Shown piece after piece: positions 27,629-36,016 of a DNA stretch of 64,000 nucleotides; the first letter of the stretch is position 1; each line of letters begins with the position of its first letter. A program made the translations under genes and the position numbers. Under the pieces are notes generated by a model, which was not told the DNA's origin, did no database searches, and saw only the letters and a program-made list of their open reading frames with translations. The stretch is taken from NCBI GenBank assembly GCA_963706555.1, contig OY970164.1, positions 248,001 through 312,000 of the forward strand. Reading direction: 5' to 3'. This stretch comes from Bog-473 sp963706555 (GTDB lineage: Bacteria; Actinomycetota; Acidimicrobiia; Acidimicrobiales; RAAP-2).

Positions 27629-28570
27629 CGGCGGAACAGCATTTCCAATCTGTCGGTACTTGCTCGATGATCGACCGCAGAAATTCATATTCCTGCCAAA
27701 GGATTGCAGCAGCGCCGTTTCGTCCACAGTAAGTCGTCGAGCGCCCTCGACCTCTCCGCTTCGAGGCTGCTCGCCACGCAGCAGGCGAGCATGGTAGGCC
27801 GGAACGACGCCAAGGACGTCTATCCAGGGCGTCTTATTGCCTCCCATGGAAGCCAGCAGCGTGGGGGCCGGCCGTGTTAGATCGATTGGTCGTCCGCCCC
27901 CATTGAACAGATGGCCATCGTATGGCGAGGGCCGAGTATCCGGTCGGAGCGCATAGGTAATCTTCGCTGTATTGGGTTTGCCGAGTGGCTTGTCAGGATT
28001 GACAACGTTGCCGACCGGAACCCATTCCCAACGCCTTTTATCACCGTGAGTGGGCTTTGGAAAGATGAACACCTGGTCTGCACGAATGCCAACCGCAATA
28101 ACGCGATGACGCCTTTGGGGGACTCCGTAGTCAGCAGCGTTAACAGACTCCGTCGTGACGGTATAACCGAGTTCGCCGAGCTGCCTCAATGTCCACTCAA
28201 AGTAAGGCCGCTTGCTTGCGGATAGCACTCCAGCGACGTTTTCAAGGAGGAACGCCTTTGGCCTCATCTCGCGAACTGCTCGGATGAACTGCGGGAAGCC
28301 GTTACGAGGATCACCTTCAGCGAGTCGCTTGCCTCCAACGCTGAAAGGCTGGCAGGGAGGACCTCCCGCCACTAGGTCGATGCCCGAGAAGTCGCTGTAG
28401 TCGGCGGACGCTATGTCGCCTTCGTGCACCTTGGCGCGTGGATGGTATGCCCGGAATGTCGCTGCTGCGTCAGTGTCCAGTTCAACCGCCGCCTGACACG
28501 TCAACCCAGCGGCCTCCAGGCCAAGTGACAGACCACCAGCACCTGCGAAGAGGTCCACGAACGCCAACAT
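27584..28570 (-). CDS. DNA (cytosine-5) methyltransferase
   Basis: A 328-residue enzyme with the ordered C5-MTase motifs. Motif I is DLFAGAGGLSLG near residue 6. Motif IV is GGPPCQPFS with catalytic Cys73. Motif VI is ENVAGVL, motif VIII PQRRHR, motif IX a variable region, and motif X RQIGNAVPP close to the end. It transfers methyl groups from SAM to cytosine at a specific site. A probable restriction enzyme gene ends nine bases upstream on the same strand, and vsr overlaps its 3' end on the other. Together they form a type II restriction-modification set. Confidence 0.94.
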   Translation of the reverse strand: MLAFVDLFAGAGGLSLGLEAAGLTCQAAVELDTDAAATFRAYHPRAKVHEGDIASADYSDFSGIDLVAGGPPCQPFSVGGKRLAEGDPRNGFPQFIRAVREMRPKAFLLENVAGVLSASKRPYFEWTLRQLGELGYTVTTESVNAADYGVPQRRHRVIAVGIRADQVFIFPKPTHGDKRRWEWVPVGNVVNPDKPLGKPNTAKITYALRPDTRPSPYDGHLFNGGGRPIDLTRPAPTLLASMGGNKTPWIDVLGVVPAYHARLLRGEQPRSGEVEGARRLTVDETALLQSFGRNMNFCGRSSSKYRQIGNAVPPLLARKLGKALLAQI

Positions 28571-28579
28571 CTTGCCATG

Positions 28580-29737
28580 TTACATGGGTGTAGTCTCATC
28601 GGTGAGGTTGGGCGCTGAATCGGAAAGTCCCAGGTCATGGAGTGTGAGTACCAGGAATCGGACGAGTTCGGGCTGCGTTCGGCAGAACTTCACGAGGTAG
28701 TCGTACAGGCGTCTTACAGCGTTTGCTCGGTCACGGAGGGACAACCGTGCGGCCAGTGAGAGGCATTCTTGATGCACCCCGAGCACGGCTACGTCCAACC
28801 GGCTCGCAGACACGCCTGACGGAAGCTGGCTTGCGGCTATGGCGCTCGTTATCTCACCCGCCTTGGTGGGCGGCTGCGATGCCACGATCGTTATGGCTGT
28901 CAGCTCGTCTCTGCTGGTCAACGCCGCGATCGCTTGCGGCAGTTTCAACCGCCAATTGCTCGCCGAGATTTCATAGACGGCTTCGAGGTTTTGGCCGGCG
29001 CGGACTTCGACATCACCCATGGTTCCCGCTGACTTGTCCGATTGGAATAAGGGCTTGGTCACAACACGGAGTCTCGGAGTCAAAATGGTCGCTTCCAAGT
29101 ACTCAGAAAGAAGTGCCGCGAAGAGGTACTGCTGAAAAGCGCCCTGGCTGGGCTCGTCGAGCAGTGTATGTATCAGCTCTGCCGTCGACCCATACACCAT
29201 GGCGGCTCTATTGAGCTCGGGGAGATCTTCAACGATAAATGCTTCTTTGGCGAAAGTTGAAGCAAGATGTTGGAACAGGGCGTCCAGATCTTCGATGGTG
29301 CGCTGCCCATCAGAGGCCCAGATTGCGAAGCGCGCCAGGGCAGGATTGTTGGCCTGGGGCGCGGCATAGCCCGAGCGGTACGTTGAGCTCTGAAACACAC
29401 CCTTTGTGGCTGGTATGCCCAAACGCCCAAGGACAGTGTTACTAAGCGACTCGGAAAGCATGCGATCACCAGCCAACCTCGGAGTGTCCGCCTTCAGATC
29501 GCCTGCCGCCTGATCAACGAGATTCAAAGGACGACCCTCAACCAGCATTATGGCGAGAAGTACGAAGGCACCCTCTCGTGCGGCCTGCCCGCCCCATAGG
29601 TCCATAAGGAGCCCCGCGGCCCGGTCGTCTAGCGCAGGCGGCATCGGTGGTTCATCTCCACGCGCGTACTGGTCGACGGCTTTTGCCATTCGATCTAGTG
29701 CTGCTCGATTCCTCGCCGTTGATGCCTGCGGCATCAA
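28580..29737 (-). CDS. Probable type II restriction endonuclease
   Basis: A 385-residue protein directly upstream of the C5-methyltransferase on the same strand (nine-base gap). The most telling stretch is GTMGDVEVRAGQNLEAVYEI, followed by NWRLKLPQAI. This resembles the D...E-x-K region of some PD-(D/E)XK restriction enzymes, although the expected Lys is replaced here (EIS). The remainder is helical. Function is inferred mostly from its place in the methyltransferase/vsr locus. The altered motif may mean a different active site or an inactive enzyme. Confidence 0.68.
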   Translation of the reverse strand: MMPQASTARNRAALDRMAKAVDQYARGDEPPMPPALDDRAAGLLMDLWGGQAAREGAFVLLAIMLVEGRPLNLVDQAAGDLKADTPRLAGDRMLSESLSNTVLGRLGIPATKGVFQSSTYRSGYAAPQANNPALARFAIWASDGQRTIEDLDALFQHLASTFAKEAFIVEDLPELNRAAMVYGSTAELIHTLLDEPSQGAFQQYLFAALLSEYLEATILTPRLRVVTKPLFQSDKSAGTMGDVEVRAGQNLEAVYEISASNWRLKLPQAIAALTSRDELTAITIVASQPPTKAGEITSAIAASQLPSGVSASRLDVAVLGVHQECLSLAARLSLRDRANAVRRLYDYLVKFCRTQPELVRFLVLTLHDLGLSDSAPNLTDETTPM

Positions 29738-29855
29738 AGCATCATGCCAAATTTGCGTGATGCCATGCTGACTTTCGACTACAAAGCGTCGAATCCAGAT
29801 TTACTGGTCTTGCGTAAGCCCTACCGCTATCCGGGGGTGGTAAATCGCAGGATAG

Positions 29856-30836
29856 CTACCAGCCAATTGGCAATCCCTTAGAGTTCGCCTCATAGCCGAG
29901 AGTCGTCAACTCGGACCGAAGGTAGTCGTCGTCAAGCAGCTTCAAGATCTTGAAACGGTGCTGGGGGTCTGACCGAAAGGCTAACTTTGCTTCGTCGCCT
30001 TCTCCGACCACCTCGACCTTGCATTCTGGATGGCTCTCAACGAAGGCCACTAACTTAGGCATTGTCAGTGCTTCCTTGTACTTCGGATATTGTTGAATCT
30101 TGGAACGGATCGATGCCATTTTTCCGACCATCTGCGTTTGAGATGTCACTGCGCTCAGCATCTCGTCGAAACCTTCGATTCGAAGGTCACCCGTAACCTC
30201 ACGGAAAGTCTCCTCCGCTTGGGCACGAAGCTCTTCAAGAATCCCGAAGAGCTTCTGAAACGAAGACCGATTGTTGAAGAAGACGAACTGGCCAGCGGAA
30301 ATGGCGGTCACTCCTTCGTTTAGGAGCACGAGTTCTCCACTGGGCACATCGATCACTCCTTCTCGGAGAAGTACGCCAAATTTTGTGGAACGAGCAACGA
30401 TCTGGCTGCCAGCCATCGATTGAATGAAGACGACCGGCCCCACAGCGGCGTCGACACGGATGGCGGTGAGTCTCGATTGAGCCAACTTCTGCTTCTTGGG
30501 ATCGAACAGGTCAATGTTGGCAAGGTCGGATGAATCGTTAACAATCGACTGAAGTAGTGGTACTTCATTTAGTGCCATCCACATGATCTGCTTGCCGACA
30601 CAATTAGTGGCCGGGGCATAGTTGATCATTTCGCAGTCCTGGTAGCGTTTTGTTGCTGCGCGGCCAACCTGCAGAAGCGCCGGAGCCGCTGCCTTGGTTG
30701 GCCTCAGTTGCGCCAGTGAGTATTCGTCATCGGGGGCCTTGAGCACCAACAAGACGCCGTTTATCTCATGATTGACAAGATCAGGGATCGAGACCAAAGC
30801 CTGTAACGCGGCGTCTTGCGGATCAGTAGTGCTCAT
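29856..30836 (-). CDS. kwaB: Kiwa defence protein KwaB (DUF4868)
   Basis: A 326-residue protein of the DUF4868 type. The centre has a conserved GVIDVPSGELVLLNEGVTAI and then GQFVFFNNRSSFQKLFG, followed by helices and a C-terminal FKILKLLDDDYLRSELT and YEANSKG. The start overlaps the kwaA stop by four bases. Kiwa is a known two-gene antiphage system in which KwaA is a membrane protein and KwaB its cytoplasmic, nucleic-acid-binding partner; together they stop phage DNA replication or late transcription. Gene order, sizes and the adjacent four-helix protein all agree with Kiwa. Confidence 0.85.
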   Translation of the reverse strand: MSTTDPQDAALQALVSIPDLVNHEINGVLLVLKAPDDEYSLAQLRPTKAAAPALLQVGRAATKRYQDCEMINYAPATNCVGKQIMWMALNEVPLLQSIVNDSSDLANIDLFDPKKQKLAQSRLTAIRVDAAVGPVVFIQSMAGSQIVARSTKFGVLLREGVIDVPSGELVLLNEGVTAISAGQFVFFNNRSSFQKLFGILEELRAQAEETFREVTGDLRIEGFDEMLSAVTSQTQMVGKMASIRSKIQQYPKYKEALTMPKLVAFVESHPECKVEVVGEGDEAKLAFRSDPQHRFKILKLLDDDYLRSELTTLGYEANSKGLPIGW

Positions 30837-31345
30837 GTCTTAGCCTCCCAGTACACGTAGCCGCTCAGTCGCCTAGCTGACACCTGTGTACCTGATTTCA
30901 GAAATCGACGGTGAGACAAGAGTACGACGGATGCGCCCGCAGGGCTCGACACTTGAAACAGCCGATACCCAAATAGAGCAAGTACCGGGTTGATGTAGAA
31001 GAGTTCATTGCGAACATAGAGAATGGCCAGTATGGCGAAGAACACTCCGAGGGCTGTGCGCTCTCGAGCAGTTGAAGCAGCGACCGCCGCAAACGGAACG
31101 AGATAGGTTGCGATGTACGCCAAGGTATCGCCATCACGAATCTGTGCGCCTTCAACATGTAGAGGCTGTGGTTGAAGTCGACGCGCTGCGATTTGTAGCA
31201 GCAAGGGAATGGCCAACCCGACTCCAGCGGCAATCGCACAGATCTGAGAGGGTAGACCCCTCCCGAACGTATTGAGGATTGCAAAAACTGCAAATAAAGG
31301 CGCGTAGGACGACCAGAAAATCAAGATCTGGGAAAGGTCGGTCAT
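30833..31345 (-). CDS. kwaA: Kiwa defence protein KwaA (membrane sensor)
   Basis: A 170-residue protein with four predicted membrane helices at about residues 8-26, 32-52, 77-92 and 97-125. It contains DTLAYIATYLVPF and NELFYINPVLALFGYRLF, which is typical of KwaA. In known Kiwa systems KwaA senses phage-induced changes at the membrane and releases or activates KwaB. It is the first gene of a minus-strand run (kwaA, kwaB, restriction enzyme, methyltransferase). The Kiwa pair and the RM genes may share a transcript. Confidence 0.85.
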   Translation of the reverse strand: MTDLSQILIFWSSYAPLFAVFAILNTFGRGLPSQICAIAAGVGLAIPLLLQIAARRLQPQPLHVEGAQIRDGDTLAYIATYLVPFAAVAASTARERTALGVFFAILAILYVRNELFYINPVLALFGYRLFQVSSPAGASVVLLSHRRFLKSGTQVSARRLSGYVYWEAKT

Positions 31346-31561
31346 TGGCAGGCATCACCTTGGAGAAACGATGCTGTGGCATTCTTGAACGACACAAACT
31401 GACCCTACCCCCGGGGTGTGTCAGGATTCAGAGTTCACACCCAGGGAGCGTCGAGTCCAGTCAGGACACTTGGTCCAGGAATTGCACTGTTCAAAAGGTT
31501 GATGCTGACTTGCCATCTAGCCGCCAATCGGGGAGCTTTCGACGTATCCCTGCAACTTGAG

Positions 31562-31589
31562 GAACGATGAACGATGAACGATGAACGAT
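31562..31589 (+). repeat. Four tandem GAACGAT heptamers over a start codon
   Basis: Four exact copies of GAACGAT end-to-end at 31562, 31569, 31576 and 31583. The start codon of the methyltransferase gene (ATG at 31581) lies inside the array. Because the unit is seven bases, each gain or loss changes which ATG is in frame. Confidence 0.9.
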
Positions 31590-31949
31590 CTAGAGGCGCT
31601 GCACGTCAAATACCCATGGCTATCGAATAGCCCGAAGCGGCCTTCCGACTACCTGAAGCCGGACTATTACGATCGGCTATTACGTGAGTACTCGTTCAAC
31701 GGACGGACAGACCTCGACTTAGTCAAAGAATATATGGATTGCCAATACGGGACGAGTCCTGGTGATCTTCTTGAACTCGGGTGCGGCTCCGGCCGAACTT
31801 CTTCGGTTCTCGTAAGTTATCTCAACGGCCAGAACCGATTGGACCTTGTGGACCTTAGCGCGCCAATGGCCGCACATTGTCGCAGGAGGTTCTACGAACG
31901 TTCAGATGTTCGAGTGGTCGTTTCAGACAGCGGAATCGGCTTTGATTGA
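31581..31949 (+). pseudogene. SAM-dependent methyltransferase, 3'-truncated
   Basis: The first 115 residues start a class I methyltransferase. The SAM-binding motif I is LLELGCGSGRTSS near residue 65, and motif II is LDLVDLSAPM. It then ends abruptly after GIGFD at 31949, where the recurring tail cassette begins in another frame. About half the fold is missing, so it is presumably inactive. The start codon lies in a heptamer array. It was probably created by recombination that replaced its 3' half. Confidence 0.72.
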
Positions 31950-32037
31950 TTCGATGGAGGGTTCAGGCACCCCCTTCACACCCACGAACGGAGCCACAGT
32001 CATCCCGCTTTCGGGCATCACGCCTGACTACCGGTGA
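31944..32037 (+). repeat. Recurring protein-tail cassette, copy 2
   Basis: Encodes IDSMEGSGTPF and PLSGITPDYR before a stop, nearly the same as the tail of the lipoprotein gene at 14183-14272. Here it directly follows the truncated methyltransferase, in a different frame and with no lipoprotein attached. Confidence 0.8.
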
Positions 32038-32149
32038 GGAGTAGAAGATACGGTGGCGCCGAATTCTTGCACCGCTGGTGACTACCCATCCCGAACGGTC
32101 TACATCGCAAACCACAAGGTTTTGTGCCAAGGCGACGACCTATTCCGCT

Positions 32150-32671
32150 CTACACGATCTCGTTAAATACGTGCCCGATCTCTTCCAGTGCAACAATGAG
32201 CTGCTTTCCCGCATTGGGCGGATCGTCGACGTGATCCTCATGAAACTGATAGTCCAGCCATCTCCGCCATCTATCAAGCAGCAAGACGTCCTCCGAGGTG
32301 GCATCTCGATACCAGTCTTCGGAGCTCTCCGGAATTGAGTGATTTTCGCGAGCTTTCATCCGCACGGCCATTCCGCCGAGCTCCTCCTCAGTGAAGGGAA
32401 GCAACGTGCGGAGCTTGGCGCTCTGCTCGCGCAGAAGATCGGATGGCGAATGCGCCGACAGTTCGGCACCTATGAGAACCAGATCAAAGAGCGAGGCGTG
32501 TGTGGATGCGTTCGCGCTCCAGTAGCTGAAGTCCCCTTTTAGCTCCGACAGCTCTGCAAGCGTGTTCGACGCGTCCAATTGTCGATCCGACATCGCTTGA
32601 ATGCGGTCTTGCTCTTCCGGTGTGCGATTCCACTTTTCCTGAGGTTGTGATTCGTCTACTTCTTCTGTCAT
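32150..32671 (-). CDS. Hypothetical acidic helical protein
   Basis: I use the ATG at 32671, giving about 173 residues; a longer frame runs to 32755, but its extra N-terminus looks less like protein and none of the starts has a good ribosome binding site. The sequence is charged and helical (LSELKGDFSYWSANASTHAS, then EEELGGMAVRMKARENHSIP) with a Trp-rich segment (LLDRWRRWLDYQFHEDH). No known domain is recognised. It lies at the edge of the defence block. Confidence 0.5.
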   Translation of the reverse strand: MTEEVDESQPQEKWNRTPEEQDRIQAMSDRQLDASNTLAELSELKGDFSYWSANASTHASLFDLVLIGAELSAHSPSDLLREQSAKLRTLLPFTEEELGGMAVRMKARENHSIPESSEDWYRDATSEDVLLLDRWRRWLDYQFHEDHVDDPPNAGKQLIVALEEIGHVFNEIV

Positions 32672-32773
32672 ACATCGGCCTACATCGTTTCTGCCCCAGA
32701 GGGCTTCCTTGACCGTTCGCATTATGAACCGGAGTGCACGATTCTGCAAGAACATTCATGATCGGCTAGAGCA

Positions 32774-34021
32774 TCAACAAGATACCTCTGCCCGAGCCGA
32801 TGCACGCAGTGAGGCTGGGTAAAGTGTGGTCCCGAGCCACGCGGCATCGACGATTACGTGACGAGCACAATTGTTCGGAGACAGTGAGACGAACTCCGTG
32901 GTGAACGTGATGTATGTAATCCCAGCTCCGCCCGCCTTCGTTTCTGACAGATAATCACCGATATTGATGTTGATCTGAGTCCCATGGGCTTGGATGGCTG
33001 AGTCAGGGAAGGTATATCCCTTTGGAAAGTTTCCGTTGATCAAGCGCACACTGCCGGGAACGACGATAACGCCCTTCGGTACCTGATCAATAATCGAGGT
33101 GTTGTGTAACTCTCCAACAGCGCCGTGGTCAATCACGATGCCCCAACCGACGGGATCGCCAGCACGAATATGGGCAAATGTGGACGCCGTCGTGGACGAC
33201 TGACCAGGTAAACCAACCAGCACCTTGATCGAATCAGTACCGTTTGCGGCGCCCGATTCAGACGTAGTCGATGGCGGATGAGTGCTGGCCTTATCCGAGT
33301 TGAATGGCCAAGTGCTTGTGGCCGCTAGGCAGACAACCAGGGCCACCACGGCAAGCGCAATACCCGCCGCAACTAGAAACCGATGTGATCGCCGTGTCCA
33401 GGTACGACGAGTCTTCGCCACATCAGCTGACGCAAGAGGGCGTTCCTCCTGCTCGCCCAGTGGCTCTTGCGTCTCTGTTTCTGTCGCCACCATGTCCATG
33501 GCAGCGGATTCGCCCTTGACTTCTGGGCTGACGATCTCGAGATCGTCAAGCGGCTGGGTCGTTACGACGACCTCTGTCTCGTCTGCTACCGGCTCCGCGA
33601 AACGACCGTCGCCGGTCCCTTCGGAGGACGATTGATCTGGCGAGTCATCCGCGTTGAGCACAAGAAGTTGACCGACGAGCTCCTCAAGGAGCCCTTCCTC
33701 GTGGTAGCGCACAAGGCTCGAAGGTGTCGTCCCGAGTACCGCCGCCGCTTGATCTCGTCTCTCGCGAGCCAATTTCCCGCTTCCCGAGGACGTGACACCC
33801 AACAGTAAGAGCACGGCCTCTCCACGGCGCCCATCAAGCCGACCAGCTGCCGCTTGAAGCGTTCGCTGCATCTGAACCGATTCGCCACCACTTCCACCCC
33901 GAGCCAGCACAACCCGACGTAGCTCAGGGAGATCGACGAGGCGCACGCTCCACCGATTTCGGCGGATGACCTTTAGCTCCTCGAGAAGAAGTGGCCCCTC
34001 AGGGTCTTGTTTGTCGTTCAC
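32774..34021 (-). CDS. Membrane-anchored protein with cytoplasmic helical and external domains
   Basis: A 415-residue protein. The N-terminal 110 residues look like a conserved cytoplasmic domain with regularly spaced Leu and Arg (RRNRWSVRLVDLPELRRVVL, LLLGVTSSGSGKLARERRDQ), possibly a winged helix. An acidic linker follows, then one transmembrane helix near residues 218-240 (LVAAGIALAVVALVVCLAA). The outer part is a beta-rich domain ending in Cys. It is divergent from the conjugation module, with a small palindrome between the two starts. Function unknown. Confidence 0.6.
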   Translation of the reverse strand: MNDKQDPEGPLLLEELKVIRRNRWSVRLVDLPELRRVVLARGGSGGESVQMQRTLQAAAGRLDGRRGEAVLLLLGVTSSGSGKLARERRDQAAAVLGTTPSSLVRYHEEGLLEELVGQLLVLNADDSPDQSSSEGTGDGRFAEPVADETEVVVTTQPLDDLEIVSPEVKGESAAMDMVATETETQEPLGEQEERPLASADVAKTRRTWTRRSHRFLVAAGIALAVVALVVCLAATSTWPFNSDKASTHPPSTTSESGAANGTDSIKVLVGLPGQSSTTASTFAHIRAGDPVGWGIVIDHGAVGELHNTSIIDQVPKGVIVVPGSVRLINGNFPKGYTFPDSAIQAHGTQININIGDYLSETKAGGAGITYITFTTEFVSLSPNNCARHVIVDAAWLGTTLYPASLRASARAEVSC

Positions 34022-34035
34022 GTATCCAGCTTTTG

Positions 34036-34048
34036 TCGTGAATCACGA
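34036..34048. promoter_or_regulatory. Palindrome between divergent genes
   Basis: TCGTGA-A-TCACGA is a perfect inverted repeat with a one-base centre. It lies 15 bases upstream of the minus-strand membrane protein gene and about 55 bases upstream of the first gene of the plus-strand module. It is a candidate operator; no regulator gene is adjacent. Confidence 0.4.
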
Positions 34049-34104
34049 TAAAACTCCAGGTCATAACCGTAGTTTGTCGCAAGTTTTCTGTCACGGTAGC
34101 CACA

Positions 34105-34256
34105 TGAGACACGACCACTTCACCTCGATGGCTGTCCGTTTTGGGCTCGATAATCGCACGGGCGCCGTTGCGGCTGCTAACTCGCCTGCCACGGCGAGAC
34201 CCACCCGATCACGTCAGATTCTCCGCCGTGAGTTCCGACGGGGAGGTGAAGCATGA
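34105..34256 (+). CDS. Short basic protein at the head of the conjugation module
   Basis: An ATG at 34105 opens a 50-residue frame rich in Arg and Ala (TSMAVRFGLDNRTGAVAAAN, then RSRQILRREFRRGG). Its stop overlaps the next start as ATGA, the same junction seen throughout this module. That overlap is the main support. No domain is recognised. Confidence 0.4.
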
Positions 34257-34657
34257 CTCACCCCTGCGCCGGCCACCTAGACACCTGTGACCATTGCTAC
34301 CGCTGCGACGTTCTCGGCGAATGCTGCGAGACAGTGGTTCCCCCGACAACGGTTCCAAGGTCGGCGCTGGACGAGCTGACCATTCTACGGGATGCGATAA
34401 CTGCCGACTCGACCCTGGTCAGCTTGGTTGACCTCGTCCGAGTGGAGGCCCTCCATCGACACCATTCAGGGTCGCAACCTGAACGGACCCCCGTGACCAA
34501 CATCCCCCGGCCGATCCCAACCAGAAGGCGAGCGAAAGGCAAGACACCTTCGGATCAGCCGGGACTTCCCGAGGGCTCAGCGTCGGACTCTCTATTCAAC
34601 CAACTATCAAACCAAACAAGGGAGAAGAGCAATGTCACTCGTACCAATGTCTGGTAA
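34253..34657 (+). CDS. Small protein with N-terminal Cys/His cluster
   Basis: A 134-residue protein overlapping the preceding stop by four bases. The N-terminus carries a Cys/His cluster (HPCAGHLDTCDHCYRCDVLG then ECCE) that should bind zinc. The middle is helical (LDELTILRDAITADSTLVSL) and the C-terminus is polar. Overlaps on both sides put it in one operon with the conjugation genes. Function unknown. Confidence 0.6.
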   Translation: MTHPCAGHLDTCDHCYRCDVLGECCETVVPPTTVPRSALDELTILRDAITADSTLVSLVDLVRVEALHRHHSGSQPERTPVTNIPRPIPTRRRAKGKTPSDQPGLPEGSASDSLFNQLSNQTREKSNVTRTNVW

Positions 34658-34949
34658 CGGAGGGATGTCCCCCCGTCAAGCGGTCCAGGCCAATCGGTCC
34701 CAGCGCCGCGCTGAGATGGCGGTCTACAACCACAGCCTCGAAGGTGCCGTGGCGACCGAGATCGACCGGATCGACAGCTACGCCATAGCCGACGTCATCA
34801 CCACGGCAACCGAGGAGGAGCTGCGTTTCCTGGACTACGGCATGGCCATGGCTGGCAATAGCGCCGCCAAGGCTGAGCTGGTTGCCCGGAAGTTGAACCT
34901 CCTGTCAAGCCTCAATAACAGCCGGATCGCCCGGCGCTTCGGACGGTGA
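34632..34949 (+). CDS. Conserved small helical protein of the element
   Basis: A 105-residue protein with a good GGGAGAAGAG sequence ahead of the ATG. It is helical and Ala-rich: AVYNHSLEGAVATEIDRIDS, then ATEEELRFLDYGMAMAGNSA, then a basic C-terminus. It overlaps both neighbours slightly, which supports one transcript. I do not recognise a family; similar short proteins often accompany TraG-like ATPases in integrative elements of actinobacteria. Confidence 0.7.
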   Translation: MSLVPMSGNGGMSPRQAVQANRSQRRAEMAVYNHSLEGAVATEIDRIDSYAIADVITTATEEELRFLDYGMAMAGNSAAKAELVARKLNLLSSLNNSRIARRFGR

Positions 34950-35230
34950 TGATCATGTACGAAGAGATCTTAACGGTTCTGGGCAGCGTGGTCGGCGGTG
35001 GTGTGGCTGGTGCAATCGTTTCACGGCGGCACGTCATCAGCTCGATTGGCAAGCCCCTTCCGACCGCGACTCCAACAATGAGCGATCCGGTGACCAGTAC
35101 GTGGATCAACCAGGCCGCAACCGAATGGGCAACCAAAACCGGTCGGCCGGAAGCGAAGCGTCTGATCGCAAGCAAGGTCCGCCTCGCCCTTCACCTACAG
35201 CAACAGCGTCAACAGGGGGAACAATCATGA
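34946..35230 (+). CDS. Small membrane-associated protein
   Basis: A 94-residue protein starting within the previous stop. The N-terminus has a Gly-rich hydrophobic stretch (ILTVLGSVVGGGVAGAIV), enough for one membrane helix. The remainder is helical and basic. Its stop overlaps the start of the next membrane protein (ATGA). Likely part of the conjugation apparatus; function unknown. Confidence 0.6.
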   Translation: MMIMYEEILTVLGSVVGGGVAGAIVSRRHVISSIGKPLPTATPTMSDPVTSTWINQAATEWATKTGRPEAKRLIASKVRLALHLQQQRQQGEQS

Positions 35231-35484
35231 TGACTGCGACGATCATCTTTCTCGCCCTGCTCGTTATCTCCCTCATCTGGATCATTGACGGGATTGGCTC
35301 GGGACGTTTGGAGCTGGTCCGTCGGGACCCGCCACTCGGCAGTCGATTGAAGGTCAAGCTCCATCAGACCCGAACTCGGTTGGCGGCGACGCAGGCCAAG
35401 AATGAGATCAAGAGCACATCCGCTCGACTACGACGTCAGCTAGATCGGGAGATGCGTCAAGGCTTCCGTGATCCCAATGGATAG
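35227..35484 (+). CDS. Small single-pass membrane protein
   Basis: The ATG at 35227 overlaps the preceding stop by four bases. The 85-residue product begins with a membrane helix (TIIFLALLVISLIWII) followed by a long basic helical tail (RTRLAATQAKNEIKSTSARL). A frame that opens earlier, at 35101, belongs to no plausible start. The layout suggests a membrane-anchored coiled-coil subunit. Function unknown. Confidence 0.62.
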   Translation: MMTATIIFLALLVISLIWIIDGIGSGRLELVRRDPPLGSRLKVKLHQTRTRLAATQAKNEIKSTSARLRRQLDREMRQGFRDPNG

Positions 35485-36016
35485 GAACCGACTGGAACTC
35501 CGTGTGGCTCGATTGAACCTGAGCGCCTTCGTGCGCGGTGAGGCCAAGCGGACCGCAGACGAACTGGGCTTTGGATGGAGGGCCGCCGAGATCACACCAA
35601 GTGGTCTCGGCGGTCTTCAAGCCGAGTTTCGGGCCTGTCACAAAATCGGGCTTCCATTTCGTGTCCTCGGTGATTTCTCCAACGACACTATCTTCGACGG
35701 TCCACACACGAACTGGGCCATGCGATTCTGGCACGATACCCGTCACGTCTGGCTTGGTGCTGACTTCTCGGTCGAGGACGAGATGGAGGTCGCATCGTGC
35801 CATCTGGCTCGCGCTCGAGACGAAGGCCTCGGACCGGGCACCTTAGAGTACGCCCTTCTACTGGCTGACACCGTTGGACAAGCAATCTACATCGACCATG
35901 CGCATCGCTTTGTGGTCCACCAGCTGGACTTTGCTTTGGATTGCATTCAGCTGGGAATCGACGAGGCGATTTCTCATGAACGAGGCCGGTCTCTTGTCGA
36001 AGGTTCTGCGTCGTGA
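35468..36016 (+). CDS. Hypothetical soluble protein of the element
   Basis: A 182-residue protein beginning at a GTG, or at the ATG three codons later. Typical stretches are GEAKRTADELGFGWRAAEIT, then FDGPHTNWAMRFWHDTRHVW, then VHQLDFALDCIQLG. The mix of Trp and His residues and helices suggests a folded enzyme-like or binding domain, but no family is recognised. It overlaps both neighbouring genes, so it belongs to the same operon. Confidence 0.6.
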   Translation: MIPMDRNRLELRVARLNLSAFVRGEAKRTADELGFGWRAAEITPSGLGGLQAEFRACHKIGLPFRVLGDFSNDTIFDGPHTNWAMRFWHDTRHVWLGADFSVEDEMEVASCHLARARDEGLGPGTLEYALLLADTVGQAIYIDHAHRFVVHQLDFALDCIQLGIDEAISHERGRSLVEGSAS

